Source: ZC4RG20 sp963782445
Lineage (GTDB): Bacteria > Pseudomonadota > Gammaproteobacteria > Steroidobacterales > Rariloculaceae
NCBI GenBank assembly: GCA_963782445.1
Contig: CAWAJM010000001.1
Coordinates: forward strand, 1,736,001-1,800,000
Direction: 5' to 3'
Length of the DNA stretch: 64,000 nucleotides
Shown here: piece after piece, positions 43,265-52,773 of the stretch
How positions within the stretch are numbered: the stretch's first letter is position 1
Layout of the letters: each line of letters opens with the position of its first letter
Notes under the pieces: model-generated
The model's database searches: none
What the model saw: only the letters and a program-made list of their open reading frames with translations
Told to the model about the DNA's origin: nothing
Position numbers and translations under genes: made by a program

Positions 43265-43597
43265 TCAGTGAACCTGCCAGCGGGTCGCCGCGCGGAGCCG
43301 GCGCACGAGGTAGACGCGGGCGGCCGTAAAGCCGATGAGCCCGCCGCCGAGCGCGGGTAGGCCGGACCAGCGGGCGAGTAGCACGAGGCTGCCCGCGGCG
43401 AAAGCGAGGCGTGCCACGGAGCCGGCCGCGAGCGCGACGCCGGGACGGCGCCGGTCGGCGAAACCGCGCACGGCGCGGTGCAGCGAGTAGACGTAGAGCG
43501 CGCCGACGGCCGTGCCCAGCGCGAGGCCGCCCGCGGCCGCGCCGAGCGCGGCGCGCTTCGCTTCGGGAAGCAGCTGCACGGCGGCGGCGAGGCTCAT
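43265..43597 (-). CDS. small membrane protein resembling ATP synthase subunit I / AtpR
   Basis: This 110-residue protein has three or four hydrophobic segments (LGAAAGGLALGTAVGALYVYSL, VALAAGSVARLAFAAGSLVLLA, LGGGLIGFTAARVYLV). The last one, GGGLIGFTAARVYLVRRLR, looks like the C-terminus of AtpI/AtpR proteins that help build rotor rings. No ATP synthase genes are nearby, so the label is by resemblance only. ATG 43597 overlaps the stop of the upstream trkA-like gene by 4 bp, so it belongs to the trk operon. Confidence 0.5.
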   Translation of the reverse strand: MSLAAAVQLLPEAKRAALGAAAGGLALGTAVGALYVYSLHRAVRGFADRRRPGVALAAGSVARLAFAAGSLVLLARWSGLPALGGGLIGFTAARVYLVRRLRAATRWQVH

Positions 43598-44241
43598 GGG
43601 CTCTCTCGGCGCGCCTGCAGCTCGGGCAGCAGGCTGTGGCGCGTGATGAGCAGCACCTCGTCGCCCGACTCGATCCGCGTCTCGTCCACACACGGGCGGA
43701 AGCGGCCGTCCCGATAGGTGCAGACCACGCGCGTATCGGCCGGGAGCTCGAGCGCGGCGATCGGGCCCGCATCCTCGGCGCGCGCGACGAACGAGAACAC
43801 GGCGGCGTCATCCTTGATCATGGCCGAGAGCTCGAGCGGATCGCGTCCCTCGACCATGTTCATGAGGAAACGGCCGATGGTCCGCGAGGGAATGATCGTG
43901 TCCGTGAGACCGAGCTCGACGCAGATGTGCTCGAAGTCCGGGTCGTCGATGCGCGTGACGACGCGCCGGAAGCCGAGCGAGCGGCCGACGAGGCTGCCGA
44001 TGATGTTGGCCTGGTCGCTGCCCGTCAGGCAGAACAGGAAGTCCGTCTCGGCCGGATCGGCCTCCTTGAGCACGAGCGGGCGCGTGCCGTCGCCGTGAAT
44101 CCGGCCGCAGTCGAGATCGTCGCCGAGTGCCTTGAGCCGCCCTTCGTCGCTGTCGACGACGACGACCTCGTGGCCACGCCCGGCGACCATGCGGGCCGCG
44201 GCGACGGTCAGTGCCGAAGCGCCCACGAACACGACTCTCAT
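43594..44241 (-). CDS. trkA: TrkA-family potassium channel regulator
   Basis: This 215-residue cytoplasmic ring protein gates the Trk potassium transporter in response to nucleotide. The N-terminal Rossmann domain (MRVVFVGASALTVAAARMV, with VVVDSDEGR supplying the acidic end of strand 2) is followed by a C-terminal RCK domain (AALELPADTRVVCTYRDG). It holds a single RCK unit, as in KtrA, rather than the tandem pair of E. coli TrkA. It lies 65 bp downstream of the trkH-like gene on the same strand. Confidence 0.85.
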   Translation of the reverse strand: MRVVFVGASALTVAAARMVAGRGHEVVVVDSDEGRLKALGDDLDCGRIHGDGTRPLVLKEADPAETDFLFCLTGSDQANIIGSLVGRSLGFRRVVTRIDDPDFEHICVELGLTDTIIPSRTIGRFLMNMVEGRDPLELSAMIKDDAAVFSFVARAEDAGPIAALELPADTRVVCTYRDGRFRPCVDETRIESGDEVLLITRHSLLPELQARRESP

Positions 44242-44306
44242 TCAGGCCGCTCCGCCCTTGATTCCCGACCCCGCTCGCGTCGGCCCGAGCCCACCTTCGT
44301 TGCGCC

Positions 44307-45761
44307 TCACAGCCCCCATCTTCGTCCGAACCAAAGCCCCGGCTGCACGAGCGCGAGCAGCGCGAGAATCTCGACCCTTCCCGCGAGCATGTCGAACGCG
44401 AGCACGAGCTTGAGCGGCACGCCTAGACCGGACTGCGTGAGCCCCGTCGAGAGCCCGACGGTGCCGAGCGCGGACGTGACCTCGAACAGGCTGTCGAGCG
44501 GCGCGTAGCCGCCCGCCAGGAACGTGAGCCACGACAGCCCCAGCGCGCCGACGAACAGCAGAACATAGAACAGTGCGCCGAGCAATTCGGAATCCTCGTA
44601 GCGCCGGCCGCCGAGCCGGAACTCCGCGAGAGCGTGCTCGGGCACCCGCAGGCGCCGCAGCGTCAGCTGCCCGAAGCGCACCAACAGCAGCAGCCGAAAT
44701 ATCTTCACGCCGCCGGCGGTCGAGCCCATGCTGCCGCCAACCGCCATCGACGCGATGAGCACGAGCTTGGCGAACGCGGAGAGCGAGGCGAGGTCGACCG
44801 TCGCGTAGCCCGTCGTCGTTTGGCCGAACACGGCGAGCAGGGCGCCGTCCCGGGTCGCGGTCCCGAGGCCTTCCGCGCCGTAGAGGCTGGCGGTCAGCAG
44901 CGCCCAGACGATAACGAGCAGCACGAAGAGCCCGAGCAGCTCTTCGTCGCGAAAGAAGCGGCGGAAGCGCCGCGCCCGCAGCTGCGAATACAGAGGCAGC
45001 GAAACGGCGCCGCACAGGCTCACGAACGCCGTCGCGAACCAGACCCGCGGGCCCCCCAGGCCGCGCAGGCCGACGTCGAAGCTCGAGAAGCCGCCCGTCG
45101 ACACCGCGCTGAGCGCGTGCATGACGGCCGGCAGCGTCCGGGCGCCGACGGCGAGCAGCAGGACGATCGCGAAGCCGGTCAGGCCCACATAGGTCACGGA
45201 GACCCGGCGCGCGTAGTTGCGCGCCGTCGTGTCGAGGCTCTCGCTGCCGTCCGTCCCGAGCAGCCGGCGCGCCATGGCCGGGTGCTGACTGAGCATGGCC
45301 ACGGCGAAAGCGACGATGCCGAGGCCGCCGAACCACTGTCCCCAGGCGCGCAGGAACAGCAGCGAGCGCGGCAGATTTTCGACCGAAGGCAGGGTCGTGA
45401 GGCCCGTCGTCGTCACGGCCGAGACGGCTTCGAACAGTGCATCGACCGTGCCGAGACCGCCGACGCGGAACGGCACGAACAGCAGCAGGGCGGCGCCGGC
45501 GAACGCGAGCGCGACCACGGCGAGCGCCTCGGCCGGCAGCGTCCGCTCCGGCGGCGCAAGCTTGAGCAGCGGCAGGCACGCGAGCGCGAGCGCGACGCCG
45601 ACGCCGGCCTCGACGGCCGCAATTTTGTAATCTCCCACGGCCAGCGCGACGGCGATCGGGGCGAGCTGCAGCGCCGCGAGCACGGCGCCCGCCTGGCCCA
45701 GATACTTGAGCACGACACGCGGCCTGGCCGCGTACGAGAGGCTGTCGAGCCGCCCTACCAA
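44307..45761 (-). CDS. trkH: TrkH-type potassium transporter
   Basis: This inner-membrane protein of about 484 residues has four pore repeats with selectivity-filter Gly residues: TTTGLTTL, STGGFSSFD, TTTGYATVD and GTVGLSTG. It imports K+ with the TrkA-like protein encoded next. The conserved N-terminus RLDSLSYAARPRVVLKYLGQ places the start near TTG 45761; the frame is open to 45866 with an unlikely Gly/Pro/Arg-rich extension. No strong ribosome site decides this. It is divergent from ftsH, with a 283-bp gap between them. Confidence 0.88.
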   Translation of the reverse strand: MVGRLDSLSYAARPRVVLKYLGQAGAVLAALQLAPIAVALAVGDYKIAAVEAGVGVALALACLPLLKLAPPERTLPAEALAVVALAFAGAALLLFVPFRVGGLGTVDALFEAVSAVTTTGLTTLPSVENLPRSLLFLRAWGQWFGGLGIVAFAVAMLSQHPAMARRLLGTDGSESLDTTARNYARRVSVTYVGLTGFAIVLLLAVGARTLPAVMHALSAVSTGGFSSFDVGLRGLGGPRVWFATAFVSLCGAVSLPLYSQLRARRFRRFFRDEELLGLFVLLVIVWALLTASLYGAEGLGTATRDGALLAVFGQTTTGYATVDLASLSAFAKLVLIASMAVGGSMGSTAGGVKIFRLLLLVRFGQLTLRRLRVPEHALAEFRLGGRRYEDSELLGALFYVLLFVGALGLSWLTFLAGGYAPLDSLFEVTSALGTVGLSTGLTQSGLGVPLKLVLAFDMLAGRVEILALLALVQPGLWFGRRWGL

Positions 45762-46044
45762 GCAGGGGCCGCCGCGGGGGCCGCCGCCGCCTTGCCAGGC
45801 CCTGGGCCGGGGGGCGCCGCTCGCCGAGCCGCGGGCAGGCCGCACGGCGGGCGGGCGCCGGGCCAATCCTCGCGCCCCCGGGGCACGCCGGGTCGGCTCG
45901 GGTCGGTCGGTTTCGGTTGATACGAATTCATAGCACGTCGACGGCGGGGAAGAATGTTACCTTTCGGACCGAGTTGCCCGCCACGGCCGGGCGCGCGAGC
46001 AGGGCGGCAGCCGAACATGCAACGGATACAGACGAGACGCCTCA

Positions 46045-47961
46045 ATGAAGCCACCTGATTTCGGCTTGAAGCCGGACAAGCCGAAGATCGAGATCAAGAA
46101 GCCGGAGAGCGAGATCAGGCAGCCGGAGAACGGCAAGTTCTGGCAGAAGCCGACGTTCACCCTCTGGCTGTTCGTGCTGTTCGTCGTCGGCTCCATCTAT
46201 CTGTCCCAGTACCTGGCCGGTCCCGCGCGCCAGGAGATTCCATACAGCCAGTTTCTCGAGTATGTCGACAAGGGTCAGGTCGCGGACGCGGTGGTCGGCG
46301 AGAAGCGCATCACGGGCACGCTGACGCAGACCGATCCGGCGACGCACGAGCCGCGCCGCTTCTACACCGTGCCGCTCTTGAACGACGCGCTGGCGCAGCG
46401 GCTCGCACAGCACGGCGTCAAGTACTCCGTGGAGCCCGGCAGCAGCGGCATCGTCGCGTTCGTCCTGAGCTGGATCATACCGTTCGCGCTGCTGTTCCTG
46501 CTGTGGGGCTGGATGGGACGCCGCATGTCGGGCAGCAACGCTTTCCTGAATATCGGCAACCGTGTCCACATCCATCCGGAGGGCGGCATCACGGTCACGT
46601 TCGACGATGTCGCCGGCGCGGAGGAGGCCAAGCAGGAGCTCAAGGAGAGCATCGAGTTTCTCAAGGACCCGAGCCGGATTCAGCGCCTCGGCGGACGCAT
46701 GCCGAAGGGCGTGCTGCTCGTCGGTGCGCCGGGCACGGGCAAGACGCTGCTCGCGCGGGCCGTCGCCGGCGAGGCCGCCGTGCCGTTCTTCAATATCAGC
46801 GGCTCGGAGTTCATCGAGATGTTCGTCGGCGTCGGCGCCGCCCGTGTCCGGGACCTGTTCCTGCAGGCCCGCCAGAAGGCGCCGTGCATCGTCTTCATCG
46901 ACGAGCTCGACGCGATCGGCCGGGCGCGCGGCATCGGGCCCGTCATGGGCGGGCACGACGAGCGCGAGCAGACGCTGAATCAGCTGCTGACCGAGATGGA
47001 CGGCTTCGATCCGTCCGTCGGCGTCGTGGTCATGGCGGCGACAAACCGGCCCGAGATCCTCGACAAGGCCCTGCTGCGCGCGGGCCGCTTCGACCGCCAG
47101 ATCGTAGTCGACAAGCCCGATCTCGAGGCGCGCGTCGCGATCCTGCGCGTGCATACGCGCACCATCAAGCTCGCCGCCGACGTGGACCTCAAGGTCGTCG
47201 CGCAGCGCACGCCGGGCTTCGTCGGCGCCGACCTCGCCAACATTGCGAACGAGGCGGCGATCCTGGCCGTGCGCGGTAACGAGGACGCTGTGACCATGAA
47301 GGATTTCGAGGCGGCCATCGACCGCGTCGTCGCCGGCCCGGAGAAAAAGCACCGCGTGCTCGACGCGGCCGAGAAGCGGCGCGTGGCTTATCACGAATCG
47401 GGCCACAGCATCGTCGCGAAGACAGTGCCGACGGCCGAGCCCGTGCACAAGATTTCAATCATCCCGCGCGGTGTTGCGGCACTGGGCTTCACGCTGCAGC
47501 TGCCCGTCAGGGAGAAGTTCCTGTCGACGAAGGAGGAGCTCAAGGATCAGCTCGCCGTGCTGCTCGGCGGCCGCGTTGCCGAGGAGCTCGTGTTCGGCGA
47601 CGTCTCGAGCGGCGCACAGAACGATCTCGAGCGCGCCTCGGAGATCGCCCGCGAAATGGTCACGCAGCTCGGCATGAGCGAGAAGCTCGGGCCGTTGACT
47701 TTCGGCAAGCACCAGCAGCTCACGTACCTCGGCGTCGAGAGCGCCGAGGAGAAGAACTACAGCGACGAGACGGCGCGCGTCATCGACACCGAGGTGCGCG
47801 CGCTCGTCGAAGAGGCGCATGCGCGCGCGCGGGAGATCCTCGCGGGCAAGCGTGCCGGCCTCGATGCGCTGGCTGCGCTGCTCGAGGAGAAAGAGGTCGT
47901 CGACGCCGAGGAGCTCGACCGGATACTCGAGGCCGCTCCGCCGCGTGCGGCGGCCGGGTGA
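46045..47961 (+). CDS. ftsH: FtsH-family ATP-dependent zinc metalloprotease
   Basis: This 638-residue membrane-bound AAA protease degrades misfolded membrane and regulatory proteins. Two membrane segments (about residues 38-55 and 136-156) flank a periplasmic domain. The AAA module has Walker A GAPGTGKT (227-234), Walker B IVFIDELDAIG and an SRH arginine in RAGRFDRQIV. The zinc motif HESGH is at 450-454. The charged, repetitive N-terminal tail (about 30 residues) is longer than in housekeeping FtsH, so this may be a second, specialised copy. It overlaps the P-type ATPase gene by 4 bp (GTGA). Confidence 0.92.
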   Translation: MKPPDFGLKPDKPKIEIKKPESEIRQPENGKFWQKPTFTLWLFVLFVVGSIYLSQYLAGPARQEIPYSQFLEYVDKGQVADAVVGEKRITGTLTQTDPATHEPRRFYTVPLLNDALAQRLAQHGVKYSVEPGSSGIVAFVLSWIIPFALLFLLWGWMGRRMSGSNAFLNIGNRVHIHPEGGITVTFDDVAGAEEAKQELKESIEFLKDPSRIQRLGGRMPKGVLLVGAPGTGKTLLARAVAGEAAVPFFNISGSEFIEMFVGVGAARVRDLFLQARQKAPCIVFIDELDAIGRARGIGPVMGGHDEREQTLNQLLTEMDGFDPSVGVVVMAATNRPEILDKALLRAGRFDRQIVVDKPDLEARVAILRVHTRTIKLAADVDLKVVAQRTPGFVGADLANIANEAAILAVRGNEDAVTMKDFEAAIDRVVAGPEKKHRVLDAAEKRRVAYHESGHSIVAKTVPTAEPVHKISIIPRGVAALGFTLQLPVREKFLSTKEELKDQLAVLLGGRVAEELVFGDVSSGAQNDLERASEIAREMVTQLGMSEKLGPLTFGKHQQLTYLGVESAEEKNYSDETARVIDTEVRALVEEAHARAREILAGKRAGLDALAALLEEKEVVDAEELDRILEAAPPRAAAG

Positions 47962-50627
47962 GCACCTTGGAGGACGTTTCCGCCGGCGCTCTCCGGCCGG
48001 CGCCGCCGCCGCCGGCCCAGCCGCAGCAGGGTGCCGCGCCGCGGCGTACCGACGACTATGCGGGCCGGCCGGTCGCGGAGACGCTCGCGGCCTTGGGCGT
48101 GGAGGCCGAGCGCGGGCTGGCCGCGGCCGAGATCGGCCCGCGTCTCGGGCGCTATGGCTACAACGAGATCGACGAAAAAGAAGAGACGCTCTGGCACCGC
48201 GTCTTCCGGCGCTTCTGGGGGCCGATCCCATGGATGATCGAGACCGCCGCCGTGCTCTCGGCCGTCGTCCAGAAGTGGGACGATTTCGTGATCATCGCGA
48301 TCATGCTGCTCGTCAACGCCGGCCTCGATTTCCTGCAGGAGCATCGGGCGCTGAACGCGCTCAAGGCGCTCAAGCAGCGTCTCGCGAACGAGGTCGTCGT
48401 CCTGCGCGGCGGGCAGTTCAAGACGCTGCCGGCGCGCGAGCTCGTTCCGGGCGACATCGTGAAGCTGCGGATCGGCAACGTCGTGCCGGCCGACGTGCAG
48501 CTCGCGGACGGCGATTACCTGCTCGTCGATCAATCGGCCCTGACGGGCGAGTCGCTGCCCGTCAGCAAGAAGGCGGGCGACGTGGCCTACGCGAATACGA
48601 TCGTCAAACAGGGCGAGATGACGGCCGTCGTCGTCAACACGGGCGCCCAGACGAACTTCCACTCGGTCGTGGCGCTCGTCGCCAGGGCCGAGCGGGAGCA
48701 GCGCAGCCACTTTCAGAAGATGGTCATGCGGATCGGCGATTTTCTGATTCTCACGACCGTCGTGCTCGTCGTCGTCATCGTCATGGTGAGCCTGTTCCGG
48801 CACGAGGATCCGCTCGAGATCGTGCGCTTCGCGCTCGTGTTGACCGTGGCGGCGATCCCCGTGGCGCTGCCGGCCGTCTTGTCCGTGACGTTGGCCGTCG
48901 GCGCGCTGAACCTCGCGCGCCGACAGGCCATCGTGAGCCGGCTCACGGCCATCGAAGAGCTCGCGGGCGTCGATGTGTTCTGCTCGGACAAGACGGGCAC
49001 GCTGACGACGAACGAGATGCACGTGGCCGAGCCCGTGACCTTCGGCGCGGCGCGCGAGGCCGACCTGTTCCTGACGGCCGTGCTCGCCTCGCGGCGCGAG
49101 AACAACGACCCGATCGAGCTGCCCATCTTCCGCTATCTCGAGGACCATTTCCCGGAGCTCGACCCGCGCGCATTTCGGCGTGTGCGCTTCGCGCCGTTCG
49201 ACCCGATCGCCAAGCGCACGGAGGCCGAGGTCGAGCAGGGCAGCGAGCGGTTCACGGCCGTCAAGGGCGCCCCCCAGGTACTGCTCGGCATGACGCGGCT
49301 CGAGGACGAGGCCGTGCAGCGCGTGCGCGCGACCGTGGACGCGCTCGCGGCGCGCGGCTATCGCACGCTGGCCGTCGGCCGCCGGCGTGCGGAGGCGCCG
49401 CTCGAGCTGCTGGGGCTGATCCCGCTCTACGACCCGCCGCGCGAGGACTCGAAGCAGGTCATCGACGACATGACCGCCCACGGCGTCCGGGTCAAGATGA
49501 TTACGGGCGACAATCTGGCCATCGCCCGCGAGATCGGCCGCCTGCTCGGGCTCGAGCAGCGCACGCTGCGCTCGGAGCAGCTCTCGGGCTCCGCCAGCAA
49601 CGAGCTGCTCGATCTCGCGACGGCGCTCTCGAGCGCGATCTACCAGCGCTTGAAGCCCGAGGTCTCGGCCGAGGAGGCGCGCCGGTTCGCGGCCGAGGTC
49701 ATGGACACGGTCGCGAAGACGTTCGATACGCGACTGCTCGAGCGCGAGTTCATCGAGACGCACGAATCGGCGATCGTCGAGATGATCGAAACCGTGGACA
49801 TCTTCGCCGAGGTCGTGCCCGAGGATAAGTACCGCATCGTCGACACGCTGCAGAAGGGCGGCCACATCGTCGGCATGACGGGCGACGGCGTCAACGATGC
49901 CCCGGCTCTAAAGAAGGCGGACTGCGGCATTGCCGTCTCCGGCGCGACGGATGCCGCTCGCGCGGCCGCGGACATCATCCTGACCGCGCCGGGGCTCGGC
50001 GTCATCAACGAGGCGGTCAAGCAGGCGCGCATCACGTTCGAGCGCATGAAGAGCTACGCCCAGTTCCGCATCGCCGAGACGATCCGCATCATTCTGTTCA
50101 TGACACTCAGCATCGTCGTGTTCGATTTTTATCCGATTACGGCGCTCATGATCATTTTGCTCGCGCTGCTCAACGACATCCCGATCCTAACGATCGCCTA
50201 CGACAACACGCGCGTGGACGCGCTGCCCGTGCGCTGGAAGTTGCAGGAAATGCTCACGATCTCGAGCGTGCTCGGCGTCACGGGCGTCGTCGCCTCGTTC
50301 CTGCTGTTCTTCATCCTGCGCGAGCGCGGCTTCGGCCAGGACGCGATTCGCACGTTTCTGTTCCTCAAGCTCATCGTCGCCGGCCACAGCACCCTCTACA
50401 TCACACGCGCGCAGGGCTGGTTCTGGCAGCGCCCGTTCCCGGCGCCGGTGCTCCTGCTCGCGACTTTCGGTACGGAAATCGTCGGCACCGTCATTGCCGC
50501 GCACGGCTTCCTGATCACGGCGATCGGCTGGAAGTATGCGCTCACGATGTGGGCGTACGCGCTCGTGTGGTTCGTGTTCAACGATGCTGTCAAGATGGCG
50601 GTCTATCGGGCCTTGAAGCGGAGGTAG
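47958..50627 (+). CDS. proton-pumping P-type ATPase (P3A, plasma-membrane type)
   Basis: This 889-residue pump would expel protons using ATP. P-type landmarks are SALTGESLPVSKKAG (actuator), FCSDKTGTLTTNEM with the phosphorylated Asp, MITGDN and MTGDGVNDAPALKKAD. The early NEIDEKEETLWHRVFRRFWGPIPWMIE segment is typical of the fungal/plant/archaeal H+-ATPase branch rather than calcium pumps. It starts at GTG within the stop of ftsH and is probably co-translated with it. A proton pump beside potassium uptake and FtsH suggests a role in pH or membrane-potential stress. Confidence 0.88.
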   Translation: MSTLEDVSAGALRPAPPPPAQPQQGAAPRRTDDYAGRPVAETLAALGVEAERGLAAAEIGPRLGRYGYNEIDEKEETLWHRVFRRFWGPIPWMIETAAVLSAVVQKWDDFVIIAIMLLVNAGLDFLQEHRALNALKALKQRLANEVVVLRGGQFKTLPARELVPGDIVKLRIGNVVPADVQLADGDYLLVDQSALTGESLPVSKKAGDVAYANTIVKQGEMTAVVVNTGAQTNFHSVVALVARAEREQRSHFQKMVMRIGDFLILTTVVLVVVIVMVSLFRHEDPLEIVRFALVLTVAAIPVALPAVLSVTLAVGALNLARRQAIVSRLTAIEELAGVDVFCSDKTGTLTTNEMHVAEPVTFGAAREADLFLTAVLASRRENNDPIELPIFRYLEDHFPELDPRAFRRVRFAPFDPIAKRTEAEVEQGSERFTAVKGAPQVLLGMTRLEDEAVQRVRATVDALAARGYRTLAVGRRRAEAPLELLGLIPLYDPPREDSKQVIDDMTAHGVRVKMITGDNLAIAREIGRLLGLEQRTLRSEQLSGSASNELLDLATALSSAIYQRLKPEVSAEEARRFAAEVMDTVAKTFDTRLLEREFIETHESAIVEMIETVDIFAEVVPEDKYRIVDTLQKGGHIVGMTGDGVNDAPALKKADCGIAVSGATDAARAAADIILTAPGLGVINEAVKQARITFERMKSYAQFRIAETIRIILFMTLSIVVFDFYPITALMIILLALLNDIPILTIAYDNTRVDALPVRWKLQEMLTISSVLGVTGVVASFLLFFILRERGFGQDAIRTFLFLKLIVAGHSTLYITRAQGWFWQRPFPAPVLLLATFGTEIVGTVIAAHGFLITAIGWKYALTMWAYALVWFVFNDAVKMAVYRALKRR

Positions 50628-50631
50628 CAAG

Positions 50632-50728
50632 AAAAAGGGGTCAGAGCCCTTTTTTGGGCGATCGGGCTCGGTGGTCGCGGTGACCGTACTGACGTTGACG
50701 GCGGGGGAAAAGGCTCTGACCCCTTTTT
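50632..50728. repeat. dispersed GGGGTCAGAGCCC repeat, copy D: imperfect long inverted repeat
   Basis: AAAAAGGGGTCAGAGCC (50632-50648) is matched by its reverse complement at 50712-50728. The arms extend further with mismatches and a 63-bp spacer lies between them. It starts 5 bp after the P-type ATPase stop, so it can serve as its terminator, and lies 28 bp before the phosphoglucomutase start. Confidence 0.82.
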
Positions 50729-50755
50729 TTGGGGTGCTTCGATGGGAGAGAGTGC

Positions 50756-52390
50756 ATGACGGTTCGCAGGGTGGCGACTTCGCCGTTCGAGGATCAGCGG
50801 CCCGGGACCTCGGGGCTGCGCAAGAAGGTCGCCGTGTTTCGGCAGCCGCGCTATCTCGAGAACTTCGTGCAAGCCGTGCTGGACTGCCTCGAGCCCGCGC
50901 AGCGCGAGCTGCTCGTCGTGGGCGGCGACGGGCGCTTCTACAACCGCGAGGCCATTCAGGTCGTGCTGCGCATGGCGGCGGCCAACGGAGTGCGCCGCGT
51001 GCTCGTCGGTCGCGCCGGGCTGCTCTCGACCCCGGCGGCCTCGAACCTGATCCGTGCCCGTCGGGCCGGCGGCGGCATCGTCCTCTCAGCCAGTCACAAT
51101 CCCGGCGGGCCGCAGGGCGACTTCGGGGTCAAGTTCAACGGCGCGAACGGCGGCCCCGCGGCCGAGCGCGCGACGGAAGCCATCTATGCCCGCAGCCGCG
51201 AGCTCCGCGAATATTCCATCCTCGACGCACCGCCTCTCGACATCGATCGCGAGGGCAAGGCCCAGCTCGGCGCCATGGAGATCGAGATCGTCGACCCCGT
51301 GGCGGACTATGCTGCGCTCATGGAGCGGCTCTTCGACTTCGATACGCTGCGCGCGCTCGTCGCGGGCGGCGAATTCCGCCTGCGCTACGACGCCATGCAC
51401 GCCATCACGGGGCCGTACGCCGCCGAGATCATCGAGCGCCGGCTCGGCGCGCCGCCCGGCAGCGTCGTCAATGCCGAGCCGCTGCCCGATTTCGGTGGCG
51501 GCCATCCGGACCCGAACCTGACGTACGCCCACGAGCTCGTCGAGACGATGTACGGGGCCGACGCCCCGGATTTCGGCGCCGCGGCCGATGGCGACGGCGA
51601 CCGCAACATGATCCTGGGCCGGCGCTTTTTCGTGACGCCGAGCGACAGTCTGGCCGTGCTGGCCGCCAACGCCCGCCTCGTGCCGGGCTATCGCGACGGG
51701 CTTGCCGGCGTCGCCCGCTCCATGCCGACGAGCCGGGCGGCGGACCGCGTCGCCGCGCGCCTCGGTATCCCGTCTTACGAGACGCCGACAGGCTGGAAGT
51801 ACTTCGGCAACCTCCTCGACGCGGGCCGCATCACGCTCTGCGGCGAGGAAAGCTTCGGCACCGGTTCGAACCATGTGCGCGAGAAGGACGGACTCTGGGC
51901 CGTGCTGTTCTGGCTCAACCTGCTGGCCGTCCGCCGCGAGCCCGTGGAGCGGATCCTCCGCTCGCATTGGCGCAAGTTCGGCCGCGATCTCTACACGCGC
52001 CACGACTACGAGGGCCTCGACGCGGCGCCGGCCGAAGCCCTGGTCGCCGATCTGCGCGCGAACCTGGGCCGGCTGGAAGGCCGCCGCTTCGGCGCGCGCA
52101 GTGTGCGCGCGGCCGACGACTTCCGCTATGTCGATCCCGTCGACGGCAGCGAGAGCCGCGGACAGGGCCTGCGCATCATGTTCGACGACGACGCGCGCAT
52201 CGTTTACCGGCTCTCGGGCACGGGCACCGAAGGCGCGACGCTGCGCGTCTACATCGAGCGCCCCGAGCCCGATCCCGCGCGCCAGACCGAGGACGCGCAG
52301 ACTGCGTTGGCCGACCTCATCGCCACGGCGCGCGAGATCGCCGGTATCGAAGCGCGGACCGGGCGTTCGGCGCCCGATGTGGTGACCTGA
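50756..52390 (+). CDS. pgm: phosphoglucomutase (alpha-D-glucose phosphate-specific)
   Basis: This 544-residue enzyme interconverts glucose 1-phosphate and glucose 6-phosphate. The phosphorylated Ser is in VLSASHNPGG, the metal site is AADGDGDRNMIL, the sugar-binding loop is CGEESFGTGSNH and the phosphate-binding C-terminus includes YRLSGTGTEGATLR. ATG 50756 follows GGGAGAG. It joins the phosphorylase to the Zwf reaction, forming a glycogen-to-NADPH route within the window. Confidence 0.94.
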   Translation: MTVRRVATSPFEDQRPGTSGLRKKVAVFRQPRYLENFVQAVLDCLEPAQRELLVVGGDGRFYNREAIQVVLRMAAANGVRRVLVGRAGLLSTPAASNLIRARRAGGGIVLSASHNPGGPQGDFGVKFNGANGGPAAERATEAIYARSRELREYSILDAPPLDIDREGKAQLGAMEIEIVDPVADYAALMERLFDFDTLRALVAGGEFRLRYDAMHAITGPYAAEIIERRLGAPPGSVVNAEPLPDFGGGHPDPNLTYAHELVETMYGADAPDFGAAADGDGDRNMILGRRFFVTPSDSLAVLAANARLVPGYRDGLAGVARSMPTSRAADRVAARLGIPSYETPTGWKYFGNLLDAGRITLCGEESFGTGSNHVREKDGLWAVLFWLNLLAVRREPVERILRSHWRKFGRDLYTRHDYEGLDAAPAEALVADLRANLGRLEGRRFGARSVRAADDFRYVDPVDGSESRGQGLRIMFDDDARIVYRLSGTGTEGATLRVYIERPEPDPARQTEDAQTALADLIATAREIAGIEARTGRSAPDVVT

Positions 52391-52446
52391 CGTCCGGCGC
52401 TGCCGCGCGGCGTCCTCGGTGCCATGTCGGATACGTTGCGGCGGCC

Positions 52447-52560
52447 TTCAGGCTCGGCGTAAGGGCGGTGTCGGGACCGCCATGAACCCGTCCTTGGGGG
52501 CTCGCTGAGCGCCCTCCCTGGCGCTCAGCGTCCCGACACCGCCCTTACGCCGAGCCTGAA
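52447..52560. repeat. nested palindrome: 30-bp perfect inverted repeat enclosing an 11-bp hairpin
   Basis: TTCAGGCTCGGCGTAAGGGC and the next ten bases (52447-52476) are the exact reverse complement of 52531-52560. Inside, CGCTGAGCGCC (52503-52513) pairs with GGCGCTCAGCG (52520-52530) and abuts the right arm. The gap between phosphoglucomutase and the metal permease is 383 bp and holds no gene. The structure looks like a REP/BIME-like or MITE-like element and could also end transcription. Confidence 0.85.
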
Positions 52561-52685
52561 GCCGGATACCGACGCAGGCATAGCCGCCGAAGACCACACG
52601 CGTCGGCGATCTCCGCAGTCGTCCGGAACCGCGAAGACCGCGCGGTCTGCCGTCTTCGTCCCAACGATTTCACCGCCCGGATGCA

Positions 52686-52764
52686 GCATGATCCACGAAC
52701 GGCCTCCGCCGTCGGCACGAGCCCCCGGCTGCCACCCACGCGAGAACCCGTTCGTGAATCATGC
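52686..52764. repeat. 17-bp inverted repeat (one mismatch) before the metal permease stop
   Basis: GCATGATCCACGAACGG (52686-52702) and CCGTTCGTGAATCATGC (52748-52764) pair at 16 of 17 positions across a 45-bp spacer. It lies 10 bp beyond the 3' end of the minus-strand permease gene and may be its terminator or another intergenic repeat. Confidence 0.7.
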
Positions 52765-52773
52765 GGCCTACAG

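Noticed and set aside
47757..49865. 702-residue open frame on the minus strand opposite the P-type ATPase and FtsH genes
   Set aside because: It is an antisense shadow caused by high GC. The sequence is Arg/His/Asp-rich with no domain, while the plus strand encodes clear families.
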